From NCBI GenBank assembly GCA_027422505.1, contig JAPQWV010000002.1:21584001-21648000 (forward strand): a stretch of 64,000 nucleotides of DNA. The letters run 5' to 3'. This DNA is from Craterostigma plantagineum. Its lineage: Eukaryota > Streptophyta > Magnoliopsida > Lamiales > Linderniaceae. The notes beneath the pieces were generated by a model. It had not been told where the DNA came from. It saw only the letters and a list, made by a program, of their open reading frames with translations, and ran no database searches. This document shows positions 22,684 to 34,105 of this stretch, in pieces (the stretch's first letter is position 1; every line of letters begins with the position of its first letter). The position numbers and the translations under genes are program-made.

Positions 22684-24253
22684 CACCAACTCCGGCGATA
22701 TATTCATAATTGTAGTACACTTGATGCTAGTTTTCGATATATACGTAATATGTCAATTTGTCGACTATTCATTGGCTACAAGTTTCCCTATAAAACTTCC
22801 TAGTTTGATGAAGCTTTTGCATTGATGCATACACTTTGTTCTCACTATAAAAGTCAACAAATCATAAAACGTTACGCCTTTCGTGTATTCAATTATCACC
22901 CAATCGAAAACAATATGTCTAAGCATACATACGATATTCTTTTACGAAAGAAATTTAAGCCACACACAACACACGCACAAGCAAGTACATAATATGTTAT
23001 TCAATTTATCTAATTATTTAATTTTTCTCTAGACTCGTAAATTAATTTTGAACAGTCATCCGTACACGCAAATTCAACAATGACTGTAGCACTGTTATGC
23101 ACGGATGCATCAATGATAGGTAATAGACTCCATTCTCAATTCAGAAGGACAAAACTTCTTTATAAATCTAATTTGTTTCTTTTGTTACTTGTCTTGTTTG
23201 TAAATTATTTTTACTTCGATGGATCTCTCAGAGGCCAAAATTAAAAATGGAGAGAATTAGTGTTCAAGTGTGTGGATAAAAAAGTTGTTCGTGATCGGTT
23301 CACATGACAAAATTCTTAAATAAATATCTTATGGAGTGAAAACTTAAATATGCATATTTGCAAATTTTTTATTACCTTAGAAGCATTAGCCCCCAGGTGT
23401 GGTCAATACGAAAACCCATTTAGGAGTATAAGTAAATTAATTCCAACTTAAATCAAGAATACGAATATTTCAACGGAACCAAGGGAAGACTAATGTAGAT
23501 TTGGACTTAATAGCAATTATTATGGAGTCTAAAAGGTGATTTATAATAAGTCTGTTTTATTCTTTTATTCAAATGTCTTTATTTTTTTTTTCTAGTGTGG
23601 CTTCTGTTTATCTTTTGATGGGAGTTTCTTCTTTTCTGTATAATCGAATCTTATTAGAGTAGTCTAATCTCATGCGCACTTTGATTTATGGAACTTCCAT
23701 TTGAAATTAAAGGAAAATATCGCTACTGCACCACCTAAAGCTACATATTCAAATGGTGCCGTCTAACTAAAATTCATATATTCCGAAGAATCTCAAGTAG
23801 GAATAAGTAAAAAAAAAACAATATAAAAAACAATTAAGTAGACTTATGACTTACAAACTACGATTGAATTCCATGTCATCTTACTACATGAGTTATAATC
23901 CGAGAGTCTATTATCCCTCAAATGGGATAATTTAAACCACACCAATAAAGTATGGATACTACATTAGATAAAAACACGATTATATTATTCGAGAGAATTG
24001 CTCGAGTATTATTTTTTTTCTTAGTAATGAGGATTATATACGCAACCTCATTTATTATATTGAGATGAAAGTAACAATTTTCTACCATAACTTGGACAAA
24101 GTCATACTCTACCACAAGAAAGAAATTACAAGAAGAAAAGGGGGAAAAAAATTAAATATCACACAAGCTTACGCCAGCAGCAATCTAAAATTTAGACACA
24201 ACACATTTGGACACACACTCAATCGATCATTTCATCGAACGCCAAACTTTCTC
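22684..24253. other. AT-rich spacer upstream of the S40 gene
   Basis: No further gene or bounded repeat was seen. The last few hundred bases presumably include the S40 promoter. Confidence 0.55.
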
Positions 24254-24260
24254 TATAAAT
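24254..24260 (+). promoter_or_regulatory. TATA box of the S40-like gene
   Basis: TATAAAT lies about 110 bp before the ATG, leaving room for an initiation site near 24285-24295 and a 5' leader of 70-80 nt. Inferred from sequence and spacing. Confidence 0.65.
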
Positions 24261-24366
24261 ACTGCAACACTATGTCCACATTTCTTGAACTCAGCCTCAT
24301 CCAAAAACATTAAAACTATTATTAAATATCATCACAATAATACAATACAGCTCGAAATTGATTTCC

Positions 24367-24747
24367 ATGGCAGAAGAGTTTGAAGAGTCGGAAGTTATTT
24401 TCCAATATGAAGACGTCGACGACGAGGCTCATCATAATTCGAGAGAAAGATGTAATAATCTAACCAAGCGAAGAAAGCTAAAGAAGACGACGACAGAAAA
24501 AGCTAACATCTTACGCAGTTCGCCCATAAGTATCCCACAGAATATTTTCAGATACAGATACTCCGCCGACGATGACGACAGAGACGCCGGCGAAATTGTG
24601 CCACCTCACGTCATCATAGGGCGGCGGTTCGCCGGAAAGATGATGTCATTCTCTATGTGCAGCGGACAAGGAAGGACTCTCAAGGGAAGGGATTTGAGCC
24701 AAGTCAGGAATTCGATTTTAAGGCTAACTGGTTTTCTTGAAACCTAA
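24367..24747 (+). CDS. S40-like senescence regulator (DUF584 family)
   Basis: A 126-residue intronless ORF. ATG at 24367 is chosen because it sits in a good plant context (TTCCATGG), while the frame upstream offers only a non-ATG codon. The N-terminus is acidic (MAEEFEESEVIFQYEDVDDE), followed by a basic patch (KRRKLKKTTTEK) that could act as a nuclear signal, a proline-containing VPPHVI segment, and the family-defining C-terminus GRTLKGRDLSQVRN...LTGFLE. Plant S40 proteins are small, mostly nuclear and linked to leaf senescence and stress; their biochemical role is not settled. Length and architecture are normal for the family. The gene has its own TATA box and poly(A) signal and is the only clearly intact host gene in the window. 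Confidence 0.92.
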   Translation: MAEEFEESEVIFQYEDVDDEAHHNSRERCNNLTKRRKLKKTTTEKANILRSSPISIPQNIFRYRYSADDDDRDAGEIVPPHVIIGRRFAGKMMSFSMCSGQGRTLKGRDLSQVRNSILRLTGFLET

Positions 24748-24822
24748 TAATAACCATTTTTTAAAAATTAGTAATCATATTTCATTTGTTAAGCATCGGT
24801 CCTATTTTATTTATATATTTTT

Positions 24823-24828
24823 AATAAA
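24823..24828 (+). terminator. Poly(A) signal of the S40-like gene
   Basis: AATAAA about 75 bp after the stop codon, in an AT-rich 3' region typical of plant genes. Confidence 0.55.
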
Positions 24829-26029
24829 AAATGAAATGAAATAATACAATCCTGTATTTAAATCTTATTAAGTAATAAGTACTGGTACTTTTGTAATTTT
24901 TATATGCCCCGGGATATTTAAGAAGGCTATGGTGGCTATTATATATATTAAATATTAATTGATATTATTGATTGTTGCTTGATTGGTTATTGGTCCAAGA
25001 TATGGATAATATGCAACAGTAACGTGGTAAGAGATGACGTTGATAAGTCTTGAAAAATCATGTTACTACTGTCTCCTTAATATAATTATTTATTGAACAT
25101 TTAGTTTATCTCATCTCAACAAATATTTGGAAATTAAATATTAGACATACCTTTATACTTAGATTAATCTACAATTTACGCTCAACTTGAAGATGTTAAT
25201 AATTCTAAAAGTTATCAATATTTAGGTATTTTTGCAAAATTAAGATTTAAAATTCAATACTTGTAAAAAGTTGAGTGATATTATTGCATGTTAGGCATTA
25301 AACTTTTTTTATTCATAAATTATAAGACGTGAGAGATCTAATAAAAGTACAAAACAATTGGTCATTGGACAGTCGTTTAATTTACAACAAATACGAGTTA
25401 TAAAGTAAATAGAAGGATGATAATAGACAAAATTAATGGAAATTTTGTCCAAGTAAAAACATATATGAGATATTTCTATTTTTTATTATGCGATACACAT
25501 CACACCGGGGCATACTAACATAACATGGCTAGTTGTCAGATAATTAAATTGCTAGCACCATAATATAAACATAGACCTAAACTTTCAAAATAAAGAGCTA
25601 CATATAGCATATATTTTGACAAGAAGATTAATTAAAGCTAAGTTGCTAGCTTAAACGGCAAACAAGATCCATAAGTAATTAATGACCAGAGAATATTCTC
25701 TGGGCTTTGTGTAATAATTAATTCCATGTGATTATCCAATAGAATGATTAGCTTGCTCATTTGATATATTGACATTAAAGAAATAAGGCAATGCAAGTCA
25801 ATAGCAGATCCATTTCCAACAAAAGCTCTGCACCCAACCAATTCATTAATATTGATGACTTCATATAATAACTAATATTATAGTTTCCAAATGGTACATT
25901 CTTTCTCATTATTGCTCTTATGTATGAGTAGTTTCTCCTTCATAGCTCAAAGTTAAGATAAAAGAAAGTAAAATGTATTATAGACCTGAGCTTAATGGCC
26001 ACAATCGAGTTTTAGGTTGATTTGTAATA
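24829..26029. other. AT-rich spacer, no gene seen
   Basis: No coding or RNA feature recognised between the S40 gene and Athila copy A. Confidence 0.6.
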
Positions 26030-26034
26030 GTTTA

Positions 26035-26489
26035 TGGGATCGAGCGGATCGAGTTGTAAAAATAAAACGAATATTACGAACTATTCTATGCTCAATAGGC
26101 AAGTGTACCTATCGATAGTAGTACAGACGCGGGAAGTATTCGAGTATCGAACAAAAGGAACTACCTATTTTAGAAAACCGTCGTTTAAATATCCTAGTGA
26201 ATATTTTTGGTTTGATACAAATATAATTAACGATAAACTAAATAAATGGGTTGTATTAACGGTTTCCAAGAATTAGCACGGCCACGTGTGCTTGATGGAA
26301 ACTTGCATGTTAGATGATCGACTGATAATTCTTGAGCTGCCAGATTCAAGTCATCACATGTGCTACAATCGTGCATTCTGATTTCTTTCAAGCAATGCTA
26401 AAATATTAATCAAAGCACTAAAATAGATTGAGACGAATCAATTTAGCTTGCAAACGACATTATATAAACGTATAAAAATACTTTCATCA
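26035..26489 (-). repeat. Athila A 3' LTR, internally deleted
   Basis: 455 bp matching both ends of the 1842-bp right LTR. Everything equivalent to about 34322-35708 is missing. The junction falls in an A-rich stretch (AAATAAATGGG), with AAA-rich sequence at both breakpoints of the intact LTR. Confidence 0.85.
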
Positions 26490-26500
26490 AATCTCCCCAC
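26490..26500 (-). promoter_or_regulatory. Polypurine tract, Athila A
   Basis: The minus strand reads GTGGGGAGATT next to the LTR end. Similar tracts recur inside the element at about 27720-27735 and 27837-27852. Confidence 0.75.
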
Positions 26501-27976
26501 CCTTAAGCGTTTGCTTGCCCTCAAGCAAATAAATAATAATGGCACATAAAAAGATAAAATTGTGCAACATATCAATTAAGAAGGAAATCACGTCGGAGAA
26601 AATGCAAGTAAAGTCGGAAGCATATTTGAAATCAACGACTATCTACACGAATTTCTTTAGCAATACCAATCAAAATCCGCACCTCACAGAGATTCACTCA
26701 AATCACTCAGTGTATAGGTTAAAATGTCTGTGAACTCTCTCGGGCCATGCACTAATCTAATCTCTAACATAAGCTTGCAAATAATTCGTAAATCTACCAC
26801 TTTCAATGATCAAGCGTGAATCAGAAGGTCTTTACCGGGTTATAAAATGACTGAGATATGTAGGATATTAGAGAATAAGCGTAAAAATGGTATGAGTTGT
26901 AGTCGTGTCGTTCTCATGCCATCATCTCGAATGCACCCATGATTCGCCCCTTTTCAACTTCTTTCGTCGTTTTCTTTTGTTCTTCTTTTTTTTTCGACAT
27001 AGCACTTCTTCTTTCAACCTCTCAATCTAGAATAGGTAAAATGCTTTTGAGAATGAAAGATTATCAGAGGAAGAGTTCTTGGTCGACTATTTTTTTCTCT
27101 CTTTTTTTTCATTTTTTTCGACGCTCAGCTGTAGTGTTCATCGGGAAATTGGTTTGGGTTGCGCTCTTTGACTTTAGCATTCACCCTCCACTTCTCCTAT
27201 TGCTCCGATGGATTTATGTCTGGAGGCTTAATTAGGTTGGCAATTTATAATTCGGTTTCCACAAATAAAAAGGCTCAGGCTCAAAGTGGCTAACTACGGG
27301 GGCCAGTCATGGTTGGTTACTTTGGCTATAGACTATTCCTAATGCCTTCCTCATTTTCACACAATCTCACTTTAAGTAGTTTCAAAACGCAATACACAAG
27401 CAAGTTCTGAAGAGAAATAAATTAAGCACGATTCACACAACCAAAGAAATGAGCAAAAAGCTCGTAGGCTCAAAAATCTCACAAAAATAGGGTTATGTGT
27501 ACGAATCTCTCAAGTATCGCCAAGTTCGTCATGTAAGAAAGAAGTGACACGCATATGTATCCTAATTACTCACAAAATCGCTAACACAAAATCATCCTTT
27601 CATGATACCAAACATGATTTTCGAAAAATATTTAATGCGAAATTCGAAAAAAATAAATTATACCAAAAATAAGACATGCACACATATAACATGTTCGCAT
27701 TAATTTCGCAGAAATACCCCTCCCCACACTTAAGCTTTATGTTGCCCTCAATATAAAAATAATGTAACATACGGAAGAGGAAATAAATAGATAAGCGAAC
27801 TTCCCTAAATAGTCCGGTGTGCATGTTTGTACGGCTCCTCCCCACACTTGAGATTTTGAATTCCCTGCGATCATCTTGAAACAGAATTAAAAACTTAAAA
27901 GTACGCACAGAAATATAAAAGAAAAAAATAGGATAGGCTTGGGGTGCCTCCCAAGTAGGGCTTTCTTTAATGTCTT
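26501..27976. other. Athila A region between integrase and 3' LTR, non-coding
   Basis: About 1.5 kb without a credible ORF. It shares blocks with the equivalent part of Athila B (for example GATTCACTCAAATCACTCAGT near 26691 and 53777) and contains two extra PPT-like motifs. The extra sense ORF and the antisense gene of copy B are not present. Confidence 0.65.
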
Positions 27977-28089
27977 TTAGCTAGACATTGTCCGGTGATT
28001 TTTAGCGATGGGTGGTGTCAATGAGGTGGATCGTTTCCTTTCCAAGCGCTTCATGTCACCGCTATAGTAATGCTTGAGACGCTGCCCGT

Positions 28090-28919
28090 TTACCTTGAAA
28101 GTCCCTCGTTCTGGGTGTGTGATCTCAATTGTGCCGTATGGAAATACCCGAGAACCTTGAATGGGCCAGACCACCTCGATTTTAGCTTTATCGGGAATAA
28201 TCGCAGCCGCGAAGTGTACAGCAAGACTAAGTCGCCTTCTTGGGATTCCCGTTTCATGATTTTCCGATCATGATATTGTTTCGTACGCTCCTTGTACTCC
28301 TTGTAGAGGCGGGTGTTCTCGTAAGCCACTTGGCGCCACTCGTCGAGTTCGTTGATCTGCAAGTTCCTCTTTTCTCCTGCGAGATTCAAATCAAAATTTA
28401 GTTTCTTTAGTGCCCAATATGCATTATGTTCGAGCTCGGCGGGTAAATTACAAGATCTCCCATAAACGAGGCGATAAGGTGTGGATCCTATAGGCGTCTT
28501 ATAGGCTGTCCTATAGGCCCACAATGCATCGTTCAACTTGTTCGACCAACCCATGAAATCAATGCCCCAAACATCAAATACCTCGCACACTAGAATAAAA
28601 TTCTGCGACATTTCATTGCGCTTAGAAATATTACCTGTCCGTTGGCACCTATCACACATGTCTACATACCTTTGAGCATCCTGAAGATTGAAGGCCAATA
28701 GAAACCACATTCGAGTACCTTATGGGCTGTTCGATTCCCCCCATAGTGACCTTCGGTCGGTCCGGTATGGCAATGGTCTAAGATCTTGATCGTCTCCGGA
28801 AATGCAACGCATCGCCTGACCATCTTATCGGCACAAGTCCTAAACAAGTATAGATCATCCCAAAAATAATACTTCAAGTCCGAGTAGAATTTCTTCTTCT
28901 TTGGTATAATCCTTCCCAC
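28090..28919 (-). pseudogene. Athila A integrase, catalytic core deleted
   Basis: 28662-28919 holds the region before and including the zinc-binding part (HCHTGPTEGHYGGNRTA, FYWPSIF). After a frameshift, 28090-28710 continues with [16 protein letters not shown] and VWGIDFMG, then jumps directly to [18 protein letters not shown]. In copy B these motifs are about 350 bp apart and enclose the DDE core, so copy A has lost all or nearly all of the active site while keeping the reading frame. The C-terminal domain ([16 protein letters not shown]) remains. Integrase would insert the cDNA; this one cannot be active. Confidence 0.88.
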
Positions 28920-28960
28920 GAGATAGTTAGCAATATCAGTATACCAAGGATTATCATCGT

Positions 28961-29752
28961 TTACCTCACGTAAAGCATAAAGACGCTCGTCAGGGAAGTG
29001 GTCCTGATATTATCCTCGTCCTTTTTTTCGTAATGTGAGTCCTCCAATCTCGATAAGTGATCGGCTGCAAAATTTTCAGCCCCCTTTTGGTCTCGAATTT
29101 CCACGTCAAATTCTTGGAGTAGTAAGATCCATCGGATTAGTCTTGGCTTTGCATTGGGTTTGACGAGGAGGTGCTTGAGAGCCGAGTGATCCGTGTAGAC
29201 AATGACCTTGGAAAGGATGAGGTAGGTGCGAAACCTGTCGAGCGCGAACACGACCGCAAGCAACTCTTTTTCAGTGATAGTGTAATTCGCTTGTGCCTCG
29301 TTCAAAGTCTTGCTTGCGTAGTATATCGGCTGAAAGTGTTTGTCCCGCCGCTGCCCCAAAACTGCCCCTACTGCAAAATCACTAGCATCGCACATGAGTT
29401 CAAATGGTAGACCCCAATCGGGAGCTACCATAATAGGAGCATTAATAAGCTTATCCTTAAGTATCGAAAATGCATGCATGCACTTGGATGTGAACTCATA
29501 TGGCATGTCTTTCTCAAGTAATCGGGTCAAAGGTCTAGCAATTTTAGAGAAATCCTTGATAAATCTACGATAAAAACCAGCATGTCCTAGGAAACTTCTA
29601 ATCGCTTTTACTGACGAGGGTGGGGGTAAATGCTCGATAGTCTCAATCCCCCTAGACGAAATCTTATGACCTAGCACGACTCCCTCTCTCACCATAAAAT
29701 GGCATTTCTCCCAATTCAACACATGATTGGTGTTCTCGCATCGCTTAAGCAC
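28961..29752 (-). pseudogene. Athila A RT connection and RNase H (broken)
   Basis: A 263-codon ORF covering the end of RT ([37 protein letters not shown]), RNase H ([20 protein letters not shown] ... [15 protein letters not shown] ... [11 protein letters not shown]) and the start of the integrase linker. It is separated from the upstream RT part by a stop near 29767 and ends at a frameshift. Confidence 0.88.
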
Positions 29753-29796
29753 AGCCTTAAGGTTCTAGAGATATACCTCAAACTTGTTACCAAAAA

Positions 29797-30345
29797 CCGA
29801 GAAATCATCCATAAATACCTCCATTATGTCTCCTACTAGCTTGTCGAAGATGACCATCATACACCACTGAAAAGTGGTCGGAGCGTTGCATAGTCCAAAA
29901 GGCATCCGTCGGTATGCGAATGTCCCGAACGGGCATGTAAAGGTAGTATTGTCTTAATCCTCGGGCACAATGGGAATCTGCAAATATCCTGAAAGACCAT
30001 CAAGAAAGCAATAAAAATCATGATCGGAAAAACTTTCAAGCATTTGTCAATAAAGCGTAAAGGGAAATGATCCTTTTGCGTCGCATCGTTTAACTTTCGA
30101 TAGTCGATGCAAACGCGCCATCCTGTGATAGTCCTCGTCGAAATTAACTCATTCTTCTCATTAGGCACTACAGTTATTCCTCCGTTCTTCGGCGCGACTT
30201 GAACTGGGCTCACCCACTTGCTATCCGAGATTGGATATATAACACCCGAATCGAGCAACTTAATCACCTCGGCCTTCACAACTTCTTTCATGTTTGGATT
30301 CAATCGCCATTGTGACTGCACCACCGGTTTGTACTCGTCTTCCAT
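29797..30345 (-). pseudogene. Athila A reverse transcriptase palm (broken)
   Basis: Shows the RT start (SGVIYPISDSKWVSPVQV), VCIDYRKLNDATQKDHFPL, and, in another frame, the catalytic EVFMDDFSVFG at about 29797-29826. The frame is lost around 30000, where the region before the catalytic loop is scrambled. Confidence 0.85.
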
Positions 30346-30734
30346 GAGGATCTATGTACGCAAAAGCTTGGGTTAATTCCTCGAATGTATGAGATCTTCC
30401 ATGCAAGCGCCTTCTCGTGTTCTCTTAATACGTCCAAGAGCATGCTTTTCTGCTCCTCTTCTAGGTCTGCGGCCACGATGACGGGTAACTTCTAATTTTC
30501 TCCTAAGAATGCATACTCCAAGTGATCGGGTAGTTGCTTGAGTTTGAGCGTCGGTGGTTCCTCGATTGAGCTTTTCTCCCTTTCTTCTCCGTTGCTCGTA
30601 TATTACCTTGACGGGTTGCTCGTCTTCGATGTTGTTGTCTACATTTATGTGAACGTCCGTCGTTAAGGCAGCCTCACGTTCTTCAAATTCTTGCATTAAA
30701 GAGAGTGAGTCGGCTTGTGAGAGTCCCTGCAAAG

Positions 30735-31757
30735 TTAGAAAGTTATCCCAATTAATAATATCCATGTAATAGCACTTATCATCGAGCTCTTCGGTGTTCG
30801 ACTCATAATATCAAAGGTCACTTTCTCGCTATCTATAGTCAACGTCAATGTTCCATTACGAACGTCGACCATCTTTCCCCCGATAGCGAAAAATGGTCTA
30901 CCTAAAATAAGGGGAATATTCTCATCCTCCTCCATGTCAAGAATAACAAAATCAGCGGGGATTATAAATTTATCAACTTTTACGAGTATATCCTCGATGA
31001 TTCCCCTAGGATACTTGATAGATCTATCGGCTAACTGAATACTCATTCTAGTGGGTTTGGGTTCGCCTAAACCAAGTTTCTTGAACATAGTGTAAGGCAT
31101 CAAATTGATACTTGCTCCTAAATCGGTCAATGCCTTATGAACAACTAAATCTCCTATAAGACAAGGTACAGTAAAACTCCCTGGATCCTTAAGCTTCTTC
31201 TGAATCTTGCATTGGAGAATGGCCCAGCATTCCCCTCGAAGGCAAACAGTGGCGATATCTTCGAGTTTGCGCTTGTTCGTTACCAAGTCCATGACGAATT
31301 TTGCCCAACGTAGCATCTGTGCAAGAGCCTCAACAAGCGGTAAGTTAATATGTAATGTTTTAAAAATAGAGAGAAATTTACGGAACTGATCGTCTACTAT
31401 CTCCTTCTTGAGTCTGGCTGGGTACGGGACCTTTGGTTGGAATGCCTTAATAGTCGGTTTGGCTACGACTTCGCCCTTCTTGTTGGCCTTCTCGTCCTCG
31501 ACATTTGCCTTCTCGATCTCGACGTTCGCCTTGTTCCTTGGTACTTCCTCGAGCTGTCGTCTGTTGTGAAGTGTCACCGCCTTCACATGGTGGTCCTTTA
31601 GGTTGGTCTCGGTGTAACTTGGCAACGAACCGGAAGGGCGTTGTTGGATTGATTCGGCAATTTGCCTGACTTGTTTCTCTAAAGCCCGTAGTGAAGACTC
31701 GGTATTTTGCAACCGCACTTCTTGACTGTCTAAGCGAGACTCGAGATTAGATAACAT
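30735..31757 (-). pseudogene. Athila A gag C-terminus and aspartic protease
   Basis: A 340-codon ORF. The N-terminal part has a coiled-coil-like stretch (LESRLDSQEVRLQNTESSLR) and a KANVE-type charged repeat. The C-terminal half is a retropepsin-like domain with DLGASINLMPYTMFKKLGLG as the active-site loop and ILGRPFFAIGGKMVDVRNG. The variant D-L-G-A in place of D-S/T-G is also in copy B and is characteristic of this lineage. Frameshifts precede and follow it. Confidence 0.85.
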
Positions 31758-31907
31758 TCCCTTGAGCTTGTCTACGCGACTTTCCGGAAGGGGTTCAGAA
31801 TTTCGACTGTGATATCCTTGTGTTCTTTGATTTTGAAATCCCAGCGGAGCATGTTGTTGATTTCCATAGGCCAGGTTAGGATATACTCGGTTCGGGACGA
31901 AATTTCG

Positions 31908-32977
31908 CTAACCTTGGTAGTTTCCCATGTAATCGGCTTGCTCTGTTGGAATAGTGACTGGGCAGTGATTTGCGCCGTGGCTTCCTCCGCATATAGTGCA
32001 TGGTGGAGTATACGTCGGATATGAATGAGAAGTCGAAATAGTTGTGGGAGTCCTCGGTGTGGGTTGTAATTGGACAGCATTAACGGCCGGCTTCATAGGC
32101 AAGAGCGCATTCATCAAAGTTTGTGTTCATCGAACTTGGCTTTGATTGCGGTAGTTTCAGCGACGTCGTACATTCCCGGTGGTTTGCCTCTATTGCTCGA
32201 GCTCCCGCACCGAAAGCTATTAGCGCTATAATCCTCGATCAAATGCCAGCCTTCTGTCGCGCTAAGATTACACAGACCTCCATTGCATGCTCCGTCTAAT
32301 AGTTGTACGGTGTGGTCGTTCAGTGACTCGTGGAAACGCTGAATTTGTTCGCTTTTTGTCATCCCGTGTTGACGGAATCGGTTCAAGAGCGCCTTGAATC
32401 TAGTCCACACGTCATATAGATTTTCGCCCTCCTTTTGCTTGAATGCGGTGAGGTCCATCTTTAGTTTGAGAGCCTTGGAAGGTGGAAAGAAATAATTGAT
32501 GAAGGCGGCATGCATCTGATCCCAAGTGGTGATAGATCTCTCGGGAAGTAAGTTAAACCTCTCCTTTGCATTTCCTCGTAGAGAGAATGGAAATAAGTAG
32601 AGTCGAATAGCTTCGGTGCTTACGCCTTGCACTCGTATTGCGTCGGCGACGGATAGGAAGTCTCGGTTGTGGCGATAAGCGTCTTCCTCGGAGAGTCCAT
32701 CGTATTGAGCTGTCGTCTGAAGCATCTGAAGCCAATGATGTTTTAGCTCAAAGCTGTTCGGAACTTGAGGAAGGACTATCCCTGAGCCAACCGTCCCGAC
32801 GGCGTTGTTTCTCCACAACTCTCTCGTTGGAGGTTCTCTCGTTGCTAATGGCATCTCTTCGCGATTCTGATCCGTCATTTCGACTCGCCTTGCGTTTTCT
32901 CGTAGGTTGTGTCGGAACGTTCTTTCGATCTCCGGGTGTCCTTCAACTAATGGTAGAGAATGATTTCTTCGGGTCAT
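31908..32977 (-). pseudogene. Athila A gag (broken)
   Basis: Starts at 32977 (MTRRNHSLPLVEGHPEIERT). The capsid-like core lies at residues about 75-250 (LKHHWLQMLQTTAQYDGL, FPFSLRGNAKERFNLLPE, HGMTKSEQIQRFHESLNDHT). A frameshift near 32115 passes to 31908-32117 with a C-x2-C-x3-H-x4-C knuckle (CTICGGSHGANHC). The shared N-terminus (H-P-EGxPxxER) links it to copy B. Confidence 0.88.
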
Positions 32978-34030
32978 GCACGAGCGTTCACGTACCTAGA
33001 CAAACAAAATAAAAATAAAAATAACAGTAAGAAATTTAGAAGTAAAAACCAATAGAAAAAAATTTATTGCTAAAAAATAAAAATAAAAATGAAATCAAGC
33101 GATGCAAAAAAATAATAAAGACAAAATAATAAAGAAAATAATAATCACTACGATAATAATTTTTTTATAATCATGTGATAAAAATAAGATAGAAAGTTTG
33201 AAGAAATAATAATAATAAAAATATTAATAAAGGTAACTAGACAAAAAGAAATTCGCTTAAGCAAAAAAAATATATTTAAAAAATAACAGCAAATAATACT
33301 AATTAAAATAACGAAAATAGCGGAGAAAAAAAATAAAAAAATAAGAAAAATATAATAAGCGTAGAAATAAAAAAATTGAGCTGTCGTCTGAAGCATCTGA
33401 AGCCAATGATGTTTTAGCTCAAAGCTGTTCGGAACTTGAGGAAGGACTATCCCTGAGCCAACCGTCCCGACGGCGTTGTTTCTCCACAACTCTCTCGTTG
33501 GAGGTTCTCTCGTTGCTAATGGCATCTCTTCGCGATTCTGATCCGTCATTTCGACTCGCCTTGCGTTTTCTCGTAGGTTGTGTCGGAACGTTCTTTCGAT
33601 CTCCGGGTGTCCTTCAACTAATGGTAGAGAATGATTTCTTCGGGTCATGCACGAGCGTTCACGTACCTAGACAAACAAAATAAAAATAACAAAAGTAAAA
33701 ACCAATAGAAAAAAATTTATTGCTAAAAAATAAAAATAAAAATGAAATCAAGCGATGCTAAAAAATAATAAAGACAAAATAATAAAGAAAATAATAATCA
33801 CTACGATAATATTTTTTTTATAATCATGTGATAAAAATAAGATAGAAAGTTTGAAGAAATAATAATAATAAAAATATTAATAAAGGTAACTAGACAAAAA
33901 GAAATTCGCTTAAGCAAAAAAAATATATTTAAAAAATAACAGCAAATAATACTACTTAAAATAACGAAAATAGCGGAGAAAAAAATAAAAAAAATAAGAA
34001 AAAATATAATAAGCGTAGAAATAAAAAAAT
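32704..34030. repeat. 671-bp tandem duplication of the Athila A leader and gag start
   Basis: ATTGAGCTGTCGTCTGAAG begins at 32704 and again at 33375. Each unit covers the first about 90 gag codons and an extremely A-rich (plus strand) leader. The outer copy (33375-about 34030) leaves a truncated gag start at 33648 that runs into the leader of the inner copy. Units differ by a few bases and indels only. Confidence 0.9.
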
Positions 34031-34084
34031 AAGAATAATAGAGCTAGAATAATAAACTAAAGTTTTCCAAATATCAGTAGCTCA

Positions 34085-34099
34085 CCGGCAACGGCGCCA
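34085..34099 (-). promoter_or_regulatory. Primer-binding site, tRNA-Asp type, Athila A
   Basis: The minus strand reads TGGCGCCGTTGCCGG, six bases inside the LTR end at 34106. The identical site is present in copy B (63786-63800). Confidence 0.9.
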
Positions 34100-34105
34100 A
34101 AAACT

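Noticed and set aside
24358..24366. Upstream extension of the S40 ORF (MIS-)
   Set aside because: The upstream codon is TTG; the ATG at 24367 has the better context and fits family length.
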